This document shows, one piece after another, positions 25,011 through 33,748 of a stretch of DNA of 59,155 bases (positions within the stretch are counted from its first letter, which is position 1; each line of letters opens with the position of its first letter). Source of the DNA: Vulcanimicrobiota bacterium (GTDB taxonomy: Bacteria; Vulcanimicrobiota; Vulcanimicrobiia; Vulcanimicrobiales; Vulcanimicrobiaceae). The translations under genes and the position numbers were made by a program. A model generated the notes under the pieces. It saw only the letters and a list, made by a program, of their open reading frames with translations, was not told the origin of the DNA and made no database searches. The stretch lies in assembly GCA_003161435.1 (NCBI GenBank), contig PMOS01000004.1:69611-128765 (forward strand), read 5' to 3'.

Positions 25011-25462
25011 CGCCGAAGGTCGTGAACTGGCTCGTCCTGCTGTTGCGCCTCGTGCTGGGCGCGATCTTCATCGTCGCGGGCGTCTCGAAGATCGGCCACG
25101 CAATCGAGTTCGCTCAGCAGATCGCGGCGTTCCGGCTCTTGCCGCAGCCGGTGATCGCGCCGATGGCACTCGCGCTGCCGTTTCTCGAAGTGCTGTTGGG
25201 CAGCTACCTCGTCCTCGGCTTGTTCACCCGCATCTCGGCCTGGGTCGCTGCCCTCTTGCTGCTCGCCTTCGACGGCGCGATCGCGTCGGCCGTCGTGCGC
25301 GGCTTGAGTCTGTCGTGCGGCTGCTTCGGCCCGAACGATAAGTCCGTCACCACCTGGGGCGAGGTCGGTCGCGATGTGATCTTCGTCCTGCTTGCCGTCA
25401 TCGTCGCGCTGCGCCCTCCGGGGATGCTGGCGCTCGACCGGAGAATCGGAAACGCATCATGA
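25007..25462 (+). CDS. MauE/DoxX-family membrane protein
   Basis: 151 residues with four transmembrane helices. The N-terminal LLRLVLGAIFIVAGVSKIGH and LPFLEVLLGSYLVLGLFTR are typical of MauE/DoxX. A periplasmic-side Cys pair occurs as LSCGCFGPND, a motif of MauE-type proteins linked to disulfide chemistry. GTG 25007 overlaps the HDAC stop, and the stop overlaps the TlpA-like start (ATGA). Pairing with a thioredoxin-fold protein suggests it passes electrons to or from that partner. Confidence 0.85.
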   Translation: MTPKVVNWLVLLLRLVLGAIFIVAGVSKIGHAIEFAQQIAAFRLLPQPVIAPMALALPFLEVLLGSYLVLGLFTRISAWVAALLLLAFDGAIASAVVRGLSLSCGCFGPNDKSVTTWGEVGRDVIFVLLAVIVALRPPGMLALDRRIGNAS

Positions 25463-26061
25463 GCCGCGCCGCCTCCAGCAAATCGACCTCGCGCGATCGG
25501 CGCAAGCTGATCGGCATCGCGACGCTCGTCGTGATCGTCGTCGGGCTGTTCGTCGTGGTGGGTCTGCTGTCGCGCCCCAACAACATCGTGCCGGAGTCGG
25601 CGACCAAGGCGGTCGGCTCATCGAAGATCAAGGTCGGCGACGTCGCGCCCGAGTTCACCGCCCAGACCAACGCCGGACCTTTCGATCTGGCGAGCGTTTC
25701 GACGCCGGTGCTGCTCGAAGTGTTCGCGACGTGGTGCCCGCACTGCCAGCGCGAGACGGTCGCGCTCAATGACATCGCGACGAAATATCAAGGGAAGATC
25801 GCCATGGTCGCAGTCAGCGGCAGCGCGACGGATTCCACCTCTGCCAATCCCGAGTCGCAGCCCGACGTCAACAGCTTCGGCGCGACGTACAAGGTGCGTT
25901 ATCCGATCGCATTCGATCCCGAGCTCAAGGTCGCGGCGCTGTACCTCAAGAGCGGGTTTCCCACGCTCGTCCTGATCGGCGCGAACAAGAAGATCGTCTG
26001 GATGCAGGACGGTGAGGTTTCCGAACCCACCCTCGACAAGGCGATCCGCAGCGTGATCTAA
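25459..26061 (+). CDS. membrane-anchored TlpA/ResA-like thioredoxin-fold protein
   Basis: 200 residues. One N-terminal transmembrane helix (about 17-37), then an AhpC/TSA-Redoxin-type thioredoxin domain with active site WCPHC (Cys 93 and 96) and the cis-Pro region SGFPTLVLI. The domain faces the periplasm and is predicted to reduce disulfides, with reducing power probably from the adjacent MauE-like protein. It is the third gene of the overlapping HDAC-MauE-TlpA operon. Confidence 0.9.
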   Translation: MSRAASSKSTSRDRRKLIGIATLVVIVVGLFVVVGLLSRPNNIVPESATKAVGSSKIKVGDVAPEFTAQTNAGPFDLASVSTPVLLEVFATWCPHCQRETVALNDIATKYQGKIAMVAVSGSATDSTSANPESQPDVNSFGATYKVRYPIAFDPELKVAALYLKSGFPTLVLIGANKKIVWMQDGEVSEPTLDKAIRSVI

Positions 26062-26150
26062 CGCGGCTTTCACGACGTCCCGGCGGCCGCTTGCGTAGAG
26101 TGGTTACGAATATCACGTACGCGTCGCTTTCGGACGCAGAAGAGGTCATC

Positions 26151-26570
26151 TTGTTCAGCACTCGTCTCCTTGCCGCGGCTACGCTCGCGGCTGGGCTCGC
26201 CATCCCCGTTGCCGCGTTCGCGCAGACGCCGGTCGCGCCCGTACCTCCGCCGGCCGGCGCGCCGGCCGCGCATCACCATCATCGCGGCGGCGCCATGCGT
26301 GCCGCGTTGGGCAAACTCAACTTGAGCGCCGCCCAGCACGCGCAGATCGCCGCAGTCTTCGCGCAGGCGAAGCAACAGCGCCAGGCCAACCGCACCGCCG
26401 ATCCGGCGACGCGTAAAGCCAACGCCCAGCAGTTCCGCTCGCGGATCGACGGCATCCTCACGCCGGCACAGCGCACGCAGTTCCATACCGCGATGCAGCA
26501 GGCACGAGCCCATCGCCACAACCAGCGCCGCGCCCTGACGTCACCCGCTCCGGGAACAGTTCCCCACTAA
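26151..26570 (+). CDS. Spy/CpxP-like periplasmic protein (LTXXQ type)
   Basis: 139 residues. TTG 26151 has AGAGG five bases upstream and starts directly on a signal peptide (FSTRLLAAATLAAGLAIPVA). A His-rich patch (HHHH) and helices follow: LGKLNLSAAQHAQIAAVFAQ and RIDGILTPAQRTQFHTAMQQ. These have the LSxxQ/LTPxQ pattern of Spy/CpxP stress chaperones. It is probably a periplasmic sensor/chaperone; the His patch could bind metal. Its last 30 bases overlap the convergent phospholipase-D-like gene. Confidence 0.75.
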   Translation: MFSTRLLAAATLAAGLAIPVAAFAQTPVAPVPPPAGAPAAHHHHRGGAMRAALGKLNLSAAQHAQIAAVFAQAKQQRQANRTADPATRKANAQQFRSRIDGILTPAQRTQFHTAMQQARAHRHNQRRALTSPAPGTVPH

Positions 26571-27416
26571 GCCGCCGGCGCGGCTCGCGACGTCTCGCTC
26601 GAGCGCCGATCGAACGGCGTTTACGAGCGAGACGTCGTGCGTGATCACACCCCATTCGATCTGTTTGGCGTCGCGACCCCAAGCCCCGGTCGCGTTGCCG
26701 GACCCGATCCACGCCGCGTTTCCGACGAGCGCGAGCTTCTCGTTGGTCCCACCCTCGCGTACGACGACACCGTCGCGAGCGAGACTTCGTAGCGCGCTGC
26801 GCTCGGCGCGCGAATGGTGCTTCGTCCGGCCGACCACCAGCGTGGTCGGAGCTCCGGCGCGTGCGTGACGGCGCAGCGCCTCGGTCAGCGGTGAGCTGCG
26901 CACGCGTTCGGTCTCGACGGTGACCGGCTCGTCGCCGGCCGCCTCGATGAGTTGCACCTCGCGGCGCAGCGCCTCGTCTTTGCGCGTGGCGAGCGTGGCG
27001 TCGCCGCCGGCTCGCGCGTTGCGCACGGCGTCCTGCACGATCGCGACGTCGGATGGATCGTCGTCGGCAACGACCATCTCCGGCCCGCGCGCGGTCCAGT
27101 TGCGGTCGTCGAGATAGGCGATGCCGTCGCACACCGCCGCTTTGAGATGGAAGGGAACGCGCGAGCTGCGCAGCAGCGTCACCTCGGCACCGGCCGCCGA
27201 CAGCAGCCGCGCAGCCTCGCGGTTGTCGCGCTTTCCGTCGGGATTGCGATACGGATCTGCCTGCAGCGTCACCGCGACGTGCGCACCGCGTTCCGCTGCC
27301 CGGATGAGCGCCTCGCGCATCGGACCGTGCGGCAAAAAGTACGAGCCGAACGCTACGTCGCGCGCGTCACCGATCCGCGCGATGACGTCGGGAACCGACG
27401 AAAGTGAGAGCGCCAC
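26541..27416 (-). CDS. phospholipase-D-like domain protein
   Basis: 291 residues with two PLD half sites. The first is complete (HLKAAVCDG, His-x-Lys-x4-Asp, followed by AYLDDRNW). The second is NEKLALVGNAAWIGSGN, where Asn replaces the catalytic His. The altered second site suggests reduced or different activity. PLD-fold enzymes act on phosphodiesters of lipids or DNA; the substrate cannot be decided. No signal peptide is seen. Confidence 0.78.
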   Translation of the reverse strand: MALSLSSVPDVIARIGDARDVAFGSYFLPHGPMREALIRAAERGAHVAVTLQADPYRNPDGKRDNREAARLLSAAGAEVTLLRSSRVPFHLKAAVCDGIAYLDDRNWTARGPEMVVADDDPSDVAIVQDAVRNARAGGDATLATRKDEALRREVQLIEAAGDEPVTVETERVRSSPLTEALRRHARAGAPTTLVVGRTKHHSRAERSALRSLARDGVVVREGGTNEKLALVGNAAWIGSGNATGAWGRDAKQIEWGVITHDVSLVNAVRSALERDVASRAGGLVGNCSRSG

Positions 27417-27445
27417 ACACGTCGATCACGCGCGGCACCCGAGAA

Positions 27446-28552
27446 TCAAGGGACGACGGAGATGGCGATGCGTACGAGCTCTTTGAGATCCAGGTCGCCG
27501 ACGAGGGTGAACGACAGCCCTTCCTCGCGCCAGGCCAGCAGCGTGGTCGGGCCGTCGCGGACGTACTTCGCATCGTGATTGTCGAAGTACGTCGTCTGGG
27601 GCGCGAGGTTGCCGAAGTCCGCCACTCGGTTCGTGGCGTTCTCGAAGAGCGAGAGCGTGCGCACGCCGTCGGAATAGATGAGGTGCAGGTTGCGCACGTC
27701 TTTGACCGCCGAGACATCCGAGCCGACCAGCGAGAATCCGTCGGGCAGGTACTTGGGCGTGATGGGCTTGAAGCCGGCGTCCGGAATCGCGCTCGGCAAC
27801 GCCTGCGGCTCCTTGTACGAGCGTCCGCGTACGGTCGCGAAGCCCGCCGGAACCGCGCCGGCGAAGATCGCTTCGGGGATGCCGTTGGTGTAGCGGATAT
27901 CGTCGAATCGCGTGCGCCAGGCCAGCGAACCGTCGCTGTGATACGCCTCCTTCGCCAGCACGACGTGGGTTTGCGCGTCGAGCCAAAGGCGCATCGCGCG
28001 TTCGCCGGTGTAGCGGCTCACCAGATCGACGACGTCGGCCTTGCGGTTCGCGACGTCGTCGGACGCGCTGCGCACCGCGCGATAGTTGCTGTCGAGCAAC
28101 GCGATGTCGTCGACGACGGCGACGGGATCGACCGCAGCGCGGTTCTCGCTGACGACCACGCGCTTGTGCGCCGGGTCGATGTTCCAGGACATCGCGCCTC
28201 GGCTGATGACGAATTGCCCGTAAAGAACTTGTGGCGCGAGATACGTGCGGCGCGTTTCGTCCGGCGCGCGGTGCTCGATCTTCGAGACGACCGCCAGAGC
28301 GCGCGTCGTGCCGCTGCGAATCGACGACATTTGGCCGACGAACGAGACGTGCTTGGGAGCGGCGGCGGCCGCGACGATCAACGGGCGTGCGTCCGAACCC
28401 GCCGTCGGCGCCGGCGGTGCGGCGTGCCGGGGCGCCGGCGTCGAGGCAGCTCGAACGCCGGGCGCGCTGAGCGCGAAGAGAACGAAAGCGGCGACCGCTA
28501 GGCTAACGAATCGCAGCGTCGGCGTCGTCGAGGGTGGCGGCGTCGGCGGCAT
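27446..28552 (-). CDS. RseB/MucB-like sigma-regulatory periplasmic protein
   Basis: 368 residues. A hydrophobic N-terminal segment (LRFVSLAVAAFVLFALSAPG) and a Pro/Ala linker lead to a LolA/RseB-like beta domain. It contains FVGQMSSIRSGTTR, YTGERAMRLWLDAQTHVVLA and EAYHSDGSLAWRTRFDDIRY. A second domain (YLPDGFSLVG, YSDGVRTLSLFE) resembles the RseB C-terminal/DUF4367 fold. In the RpoE system RseB protects the anti-sigma factor from proteolysis. Its 5' end overlaps the anti-sigma gene by 50 bases, which supports that role. Confidence 0.8.
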   Translation of the reverse strand: MPPTPPPSTTPTLRFVSLAVAAFVLFALSAPGVRAASTPAPRHAAPPAPTAGSDARPLIVAAAAAPKHVSFVGQMSSIRSGTTRALAVVSKIEHRAPDETRRTYLAPQVLYGQFVISRGAMSWNIDPAHKRVVVSENRAAVDPVAVVDDIALLDSNYRAVRSASDDVANRKADVVDLVSRYTGERAMRLWLDAQTHVVLAKEAYHSDGSLAWRTRFDDIRYTNGIPEAIFAGAVPAGFATVRGRSYKEPQALPSAIPDAGFKPITPKYLPDGFSLVGSDVSAVKDVRNLHLIYSDGVRTLSLFENATNRVADFGNLAPQTTYFDNHDAKYVRDGPTTLLAWREEGLSFTLVGDLDLKELVRIAISVVP

Positions 28553-29045
28553 CGATGTACGAGTCGGCGGAGGACGTGCCGCGGTCCTGCGAGTCGGTCG
28601 AGTAGGTGGCTGGAGCCAAACCTGGGCCGAACGGGTTCTGCTGCACTTGCGCGTTGTGCTCGTCGAGGAAGTACGACGCCGCGACGCCTGGGGTAGCTTG
28701 CTGGTCGTGGATGATCGGCGGCAACCCCAGATAGCCGGCCAAGATGACGACGGCCGCGACCGGGACGGCGACGCGCGGCGCCCAGCCGGTGCGCAGCAAG
28801 TCGATCCACGACGGCTTCTCGCGCCGGACGGCTTCCCAGACGCGCGCCTTGATCATCGACGGGAACTCGAGTTCCTCTGCTCGAGCCGCGAAGCGCAGGG
28901 CTTCGCCGAGCGCCGCTTCTTCGTCATACGTCGCGTTGCAGTCCGCGCACGACCGCAGGTGGGCGAATACGCCGGCGTCAGCCTCCGGCGCGAGCGCGCC
29001 GTGCAGATAGTCGATGAGAGTGTCGCGGTCGAAGTGGGTGTTCAT
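28503..29045 (-). CDS. anti-sigma factor with zinc-finger (zf-HC2) domain
   Basis: 180 residues. An N-terminal ZAS-type motif, His-x3-Cys-x2-Cys, occurs in AHLRSCADCNATYDEEAAL. One transmembrane helix (about 95-113, VAVPVAAVVILAGYL) and a periplasmic tail rich in Ser/Asp follow. It would hold the adjacent sigma factor inactive at the membrane. The ATG overlaps the sigma stop (ATGA), the typical co-translation of sigma/anti-sigma pairs. Confidence 0.88.
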   Translation of the reverse strand: MNTHFDRDTLIDYLHGALAPEADAGVFAHLRSCADCNATYDEEAALGEALRFAARAEELEFPSMIKARVWEAVRREKPSWIDLLRTGWAPRVAVPVAAVVILAGYLGLPPIIHDQQATPGVAASYFLDEHNAQVQQNPFGPGLAPATYSTDSQDRGTSSADSYIDAADAATLDDADAAIR

Positions 29046-29611
29046 CGTTGTTCCTGTTGCGCCCGGGTTATCAACCGACGAAGAAGAGCTCGCGCTCGGT
29101 GAAGTCGCGAGCGGACCGTTCCGATCGAACATCCCATGATGTCGGCGATTTCTTGGTAGCTATACTCTTCGATGTCGGCGAGAACCACGACTTGACGCTG
29201 TTCCGCAGAGAGCTGGGCTAGCGCTTTCGCCAGCGGCTCCCCGAGTTGTCCGGCCACGTAGTCTTCGATCGGGTCGACGGCCAGCGGCCGCTGCCCGCCG
29301 AACTCCTGCGGAGCGTTGTCTTCGGGTATCTCTTCCTGGAAACGTCCTTTTCGGCGTCTTAGTTCATCCCGGTACAGGTTCGTGACGATCCGATAGACCC
29401 AGGACAGGAACGAGGTCCCCGGCTGAAACGACCGCCAGGCCCGATACACGCGGATGAAGGCGTCCTGGGTCAGATCGCGGGCGTCCGCCTCGTTCCCCGT
29501 CAAGCGATAGGCAAAGTTATAGGTTGCTTTACCGTACTGGGTCATCGCCATTTCGAGAAAGGCCGACGCTTCCGCCGTCGGCGAGTCGGTCGGCTTCCGC
29601 GGGACCCCCAC
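29042..29611 (-). CDS. ECF-type RNA polymerase sigma factor (RpoE-like)
   Basis: 189 residues. Region 2 contains YNFAYRLTGNEADARDLTQD and AFIRVYRAWRSFQPGTSFLS; region 4 contains LSAEQRQVVVLADIEEYSYQ and EIADIMGCSIGTVRSRLHRA. An acidic linker of about 30 residues lies between. It directs transcription of an envelope-stress-type regulon under the neighbouring anti-sigma. The start lies 13 bases after the stop of the secreted-protein gene upstream, so the four genes appear to form one unit. Confidence 0.93.
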   Translation of the reverse strand: MGVPRKPTDSPTAEASAFLEMAMTQYGKATYNFAYRLTGNEADARDLTQDAFIRVYRAWRSFQPGTSFLSWVYRIVTNLYRDELRRRKGRFQEEIPEDNAPQEFGGQRPLAVDPIEDYVAGQLGEPLAKALAQLSAEQRQVVVLADIEEYSYQEIADIMGCSIGTVRSRLHRARALLRRLITRAQQEQR

Positions 29612-29624
29612 CGGGATCAGGGCC

Positions 29625-30389
29625 CTACTTGCAGCTGTTCGCCGCCGGGATGATGACTCTTGACGCCGCGTCCTCGTATCGGTTGGTCATCGCCGTGACC
29701 TCGCCAAGATCGTGGTCGAGCAAGTGGCCGTCGTGCAGGCCGTTGGGCGCATGATGCCTCAGGTCGAACTGGTCTTGGCTGTCCCGCAAGAACGCTCCCA
29801 TCGGGGCCGGCGTGATCAGCCCGCCGCCGGGGTTGGTGATGTTCGGGTTGTTGGCCCGCTGCAGGTTCTGCTCGGACTCGCTGAGCTGTCCGAAACGCCG
29901 CATCTGCTCGGTTTCGACGAAGCCGCTCATCACGTTCAACTGCGTCTTCTCCGCGGCCAGGATCCCAGCCAGGCCGGCGCGCAGGTTTCGCAGCGTCTTT
30001 CCATCTTCGGGTTTGGCCGTCGACGGCACGTCGAGCGCGGAGGATTTGATCGCGTCTTCGAGCGCCTGAACGTCCTTGACCATCGTGTCGACCGTGCGGT
30101 CCATCTGCATCAGGTGCATGTCCCGAGCCTCGTCCGAGTCCCGGACGACGTAGTCGAAGACCGTCTTGCGCAACGTGCCGAAGGTCTGGTCGTTCTTCAT
30201 CGCGGCCGCGACGGCCGGTGCCACCGCCCGCCGTATCGCGGTGCAGACCGGCTTGCTCCGGGTCGTGCCGATCACGGGCAGCATCGACGGCGGTGGGATC
30301 GGGATCAGGTTGAACGGGTTGGTGGGCGTCGGAGCCGGCGCTGGGGTAGCCAGCGCCAGCACGAGGACGCCAACGGCGAAAGCGAGCAC
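29625..30389 (-). CDS. secreted protein of unknown function upstream of the sigma gene
   Basis: 254 residues with a signal peptide (MLAFAVGVLVLALATPAPAP), a Pro-rich stretch, and an alpha-helical mature chain rich in Met, Asp and Gln. There are two Cys, one in KPVCTAIRRA and one at the very C-terminus (NSCK), which could form a disulfide. No family is recognised. It is the first gene of the probable operon with sigma, anti-sigma and RseB-like genes, so it may belong to the stress response. Confidence 0.65.
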   Translation of the reverse strand: MLAFAVGVLVLALATPAPAPTPTNPFNLIPIPPPSMLPVIGTTRSKPVCTAIRRAVAPAVAAAMKNDQTFGTLRKTVFDYVVRDSDEARDMHLMQMDRTVDTMVKDVQALEDAIKSSALDVPSTAKPEDGKTLRNLRAGLAGILAAEKTQLNVMSGFVETEQMRRFGQLSESEQNLQRANNPNITNPGGGLITPAPMGAFLRDSQDQFDLRHHAPNGLHDGHLLDHDLGEVTAMTNRYEDAASRVIIPAANSCK

Positions 30390-30479
30390 GTCCCCGGCTT
30401 CGACGCGCCGCTCGCCGTTCCGGCTGGCTCAGCACGTTGTCTAATGAGCAGCAAATCCGGACCCTCACCTGCCGGCGCG

Positions 30480-32927
30480 CTACTTCGTGTTGAAGCGCAG
30501 CCCGATGTCGAACGTGCGCGGCGGTGCCCAGTGGTTACCTTGCGCGTTCAAGAAGGTTACGAGGTACCGGTCGTTGAGCACGTTGCGCACGCGGAACGTC
30601 AGCGCCATCCCGCTGCCGACCGCGAAGCCCTTTTCCGCGTCGAACGTGAGGTGCGGCGTTCGCTTGCACGGGCCACCCTCGCTTCCGTCCGCGCCGCCGC
30701 AGGTGATCCCGCCGTCGGGATTGAGCGACGACGAGAGCCCGCTGCCGTACTCCGCGTCGACGCCGAGCCAACCGCCTCGGCGGTCGTTCGCGATGAGTCC
30801 CGATGTCACGTCGACTCGTTGGTCGTGATCGGCGGGCGTCCAATCGTCGGGCTGCCCGAAGCACGGCGCGAGCAACTGCGTCTCGCATCCCTTGTTGACC
30901 GAGTACGTGTGGGTGACCGCCGCGTAGAACCGGCCCGCGCGCGCGAGGCCGAGCTGGTAGTATGCGGTCTGCGTCGCGATGCGGCCCTGCGCGTAGTTGA
31001 TGTCCTGGTGCAGGTTCGTCACGCCGACTTGTGTGTCGTCGATCAGGTCGGTCGCATTTTTCTGCATGATCCGCACGCCCAAGTCGCCGCGTCCCACGCC
31101 GAAGTGGCCGCCGACCTCGTACGCCGAATCTCGCTCAGGCTTGAGGTCGAACTGCGCGATCGACGTCTGCAGCGGCAGGTTGAGGGTGTAGGCGGCCAGC
31201 GGTGAGACGTTTTCGAGTGAGAACGGCGTGAAGAAGCGGCCGTAATAGACGTAGACGCTGTCGCGCGCTCCGAAGAACCGCGAGAGCTTGATCCGCGGAC
31301 TGACCTGGCCGTAGCCCACGTCGAACTGGGTCGACGAGACGAGGAACGAATCGCCGCGCAGACCGTAGTCGAGCTGCCACGCGGGCCCCATCTTCCAGGA
31401 GTCCTGGAGATACACGGCAGTTAGATGGCCGATGTTCGGTGTCGCGTCGAGCACGGTGAACGGCGCGTCCGGCGTCCCCGGCGTGAAGATCGGGGACAGG
31501 AAGTTGTCGGGTTGCAGCGTGACCGCGTACGTCTTGGCGACGTGCGTCGCGTCGACGATGCCGCCGAAGGCGACGTCGTGCTTGGCGCTGCGGTTCTCGT
31601 AGTCCAGATTTCCGCCGACGTCGATCGCCGTTCGGTCGCCTGCCAGGGAGAAGCCGCAGGTGCCGTTGGTGTAGTTGACGCTGCCGTTGGGCACCGGGTT
31701 GGTGACGACGCCGTTGACGACGGGGCCGCTCGAGCTGATCGCGTTCGCGCAGTCGGTCGCCGACCCGCCGTTCGTCTGGTTCAGCGCCGCGCCGAACGCG
31801 AAGTCGTTGTTCGGGTCGCCGAAATCGCGGATGCGCGAGCGTTTGTACGACGGGCCGAACGAAAGGGAGCCGTGGTCGCCGATCGGGTGGCGGAACTGCA
31901 GCGACGTGAAGAAGTCTTCCTGGGTTTCGTTGTCGTCGGTGTTCGCAGGCTGGCCGCTGTTGACGTCGTTCGGGATCTGATACGTCTGGTACGACCGGCT
32001 CGCGGTGAGGTTGAGAAAGTTCGGGCCGGTCGGCAACGTGAAGCGCAGGAACTGGTTCGCGTCGCTGAACGAGTTGTGCGGCGAGCTGAAGTTGGGCGGA
32101 TCGAGTCCCCGATCGCTCTGCTGGTTTCGCAACGCGACCACCAGCGAGCCCTTTCCGATGTTCGTGTGGTAGCCCAGCGTCGAGTCGACGTCCGCGTACG
32201 AGCCGAGATCGAGATCGCCGATCAGGCCGGGCGGCCCCGCTCCGTTGCGCGTGTTGATGTTGATGACCGATGCGAACCGCTCGCCGTACTGCGCGGGGTA
32301 CGCACCCTGCAGGGTTTCGACGAAGGCGATGTCGTTGGGATCGAACTCGCTGCCGACCACGCGATTGAGCTCCTGCGGGATCGCGACGCCGTCGACGATG
32401 TAATTGATGTCGCCGTGATCGCCGTTGATGTGAACGACGCCGTTCGCGCCGCGAGCCGCTCCGGGCAGCTGGATCAGCAAGTTGGGAAGGCTGCCGGCCG
32501 CCGGCGACCGGGTGAGCGCTTCCGAGTTGAGGTTCAGATCGGTGCCCGATCCGCGAACCGGCGGGCGTGCCGTCACCGACGTGTGGCCGATCTCCTTGAG
32601 CTGCGCGAGCGAGACGGTGACGTTCGCGCCGGCGCCCGGGACGTCGACGCGCAGCGCCGCGCTGCCTTCGGGCGCGGTCACCGAAACCTCGTACGTGCCG
32701 ACCGGCACCGCGACCGTGAAGATGCCGCGCGGGTCGGTTTTTGCGTGCAAGGTGAGGTTGGAGCCGGCCACGGTTACGACCGCACCTGCGACCGGATGGT
32801 CGCCGGCGGTCACGCGGCCCGACAAGGTGGCAGTGGTTTGGGCCAACGCGGCCGGCGCACTCACCGCGCAAATGACGAGAATGAGGGCGAGCGCACGGAG
32901 CGGCCCGCCGAAAAGACGACGAAACAT
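30480..32927 (-). CDS. TonB-dependent outer-membrane receptor with regulatory-like N-terminal domain
   Basis: 815 residues. Signal peptide (LRALALILVICAVSAPAALA), then a CarboxypepD_reg-like domain (about 33-110; GRVTAGDHPVAGAVVTVAGS). The plug domain (VHINGDHGDINYIVDGVAIP, RFASVININTRNGAG) and a 22-strand-type barrel follow. The terminal strand is FDIGLRFNTK. This places the organism among diderms. A substrate cannot be inferred. There is no neighbouring ABC importer, only a small membrane protein upstream. Confidence 0.9.
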   Translation of the reverse strand: MFRRLFGGPLRALALILVICAVSAPAALAQTTATLSGRVTAGDHPVAGAVVTVAGSNLTLHAKTDPRGIFTVAVPVGTYEVSVTAPEGSAALRVDVPGAGANVTVSLAQLKEIGHTSVTARPPVRGSGTDLNLNSEALTRSPAAGSLPNLLIQLPGAARGANGVVHINGDHGDINYIVDGVAIPQELNRVVGSEFDPNDIAFVETLQGAYPAQYGERFASVININTRNGAGPPGLIGDLDLGSYADVDSTLGYHTNIGKGSLVVALRNQQSDRGLDPPNFSSPHNSFSDANQFLRFTLPTGPNFLNLTASRSYQTYQIPNDVNSGQPANTDDNETQEDFFTSLQFRHPIGDHGSLSFGPSYKRSRIRDFGDPNNDFAFGAALNQTNGGSATDCANAISSSGPVVNGVVTNPVPNGSVNYTNGTCGFSLAGDRTAIDVGGNLDYENRSAKHDVAFGGIVDATHVAKTYAVTLQPDNFLSPIFTPGTPDAPFTVLDATPNIGHLTAVYLQDSWKMGPAWQLDYGLRGDSFLVSSTQFDVGYGQVSPRIKLSRFFGARDSVYVYYGRFFTPFSLENVSPLAAYTLNLPLQTSIAQFDLKPERDSAYEVGGHFGVGRGDLGVRIMQKNATDLIDDTQVGVTNLHQDINYAQGRIATQTAYYQLGLARAGRFYAAVTHTYSVNKGCETQLLAPCFGQPDDWTPADHDQRVDVTSGLIANDRRGGWLGVDAEYGSGLSSSLNPDGGITCGGADGSEGGPCKRTPHLTFDAEKGFAVGSGMALTFRVRNVLNDRYLVTFLNAQGNHWAPPRTFDIGLRFNTK

Positions 32928-32984
32928 GATTCCCTTCGCTTACTGTGACGTTACAATGACCGCGCTAGTGCGCGCGGCGGTCGA

Positions 32985-33551
32985 TCAGTGAGCGAAGGCC
33001 GGTGGTGGCCGGGTCGGGACGAACAGGCGGTAAGTGATGGTCGCGGCTGCGCGTCGCGGCGCACGGCGGCGCAGCGTCGCCCGCGGAGATGCCGGCGCGA
33101 CGCTTTCGATCAGGCGCGTCAGCAGCTCGATCACGCGATCGCGGGTCGCGCGGAACAAGAAGCCCGAGCAGAGCAGCGCGACGAACCCGCACAGCAGCGT
33201 GACGACGAGCCGGTCGGGCTCGATCGTAGCCCCTTCGGCGGCCAGCAGCGCCACGGCCAGACCCGCCTGGACCGCGAGGCCGAAGACGATGAGCGCAGGC
33301 CGCATCGGACCCAGGCCGGCGCGAACGAGCGCCATGCGCCGGCGGCGCTCGCGTGCCCTTCCGACCAGCCCGAGCGGAAGCGCGACGCCCGCGAGCATCG
33401 CGAGGGCCGCGACGAGCATGACGACGTGGGCCGGAGAATCCCACACGAAGGTGTGGTCCCCGACCGCATGGATCACGCCGTGGACGACCACGGCGCAGGA
33501 GAACGTCAACGCGGCCCACAGGCCGAACGCCGCTTGACGCTGCGAGCGCAT
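32985..33551 (-). CDS. four-helix membrane protein of unknown function
   Basis: 188 residues. Four hydrophobic segments (AALTFSCAVVVHGVIHAV, VVMLVAALAMLAGVALPL, LIVFGLAVQAGLAVALLA, VTLLCGFVALLCSGFLF) and a basic, Pro-rich cytoplasmic tail. His residues occur in the first helix (VVHGVIHAVGDH), which could bind a metal or heme, but no family is recognised. It lies 57 bases upstream of the TonB receptor start on the same strand and may be co-expressed. Confidence 0.65.
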   Translation of the reverse strand: MRSQRQAAFGLWAALTFSCAVVVHGVIHAVGDHTFVWDSPAHVVMLVAALAMLAGVALPLGLVGRARERRRRMALVRAGLGPMRPALIVFGLAVQAGLAVALLAAEGATIEPDRLVVTLLCGFVALLCSGFLFRATRDRVIELLTRLIESVAPASPRATLRRRAPRRAAATITYRLFVPTRPPPAFAH

Positions 33552-33748
33552 GTACGCATTGTTCCGGACCGCAGGAGCCCCCCCTCTCAGCGGATTCTCA
33601 GTCTTGACCCTGCCGATGCGGCCATTGGGGGCATACTTGCCGTGCCGGCCCGGTCGCCCAGAGGGGGATTGGGCCGAGCCGACAGGTCCCGCCGGACGGC
33701 AGGTCCGAAGGATCGTCCCCCCACCCGCGCCCCCCGCCCGAGAGAGTC

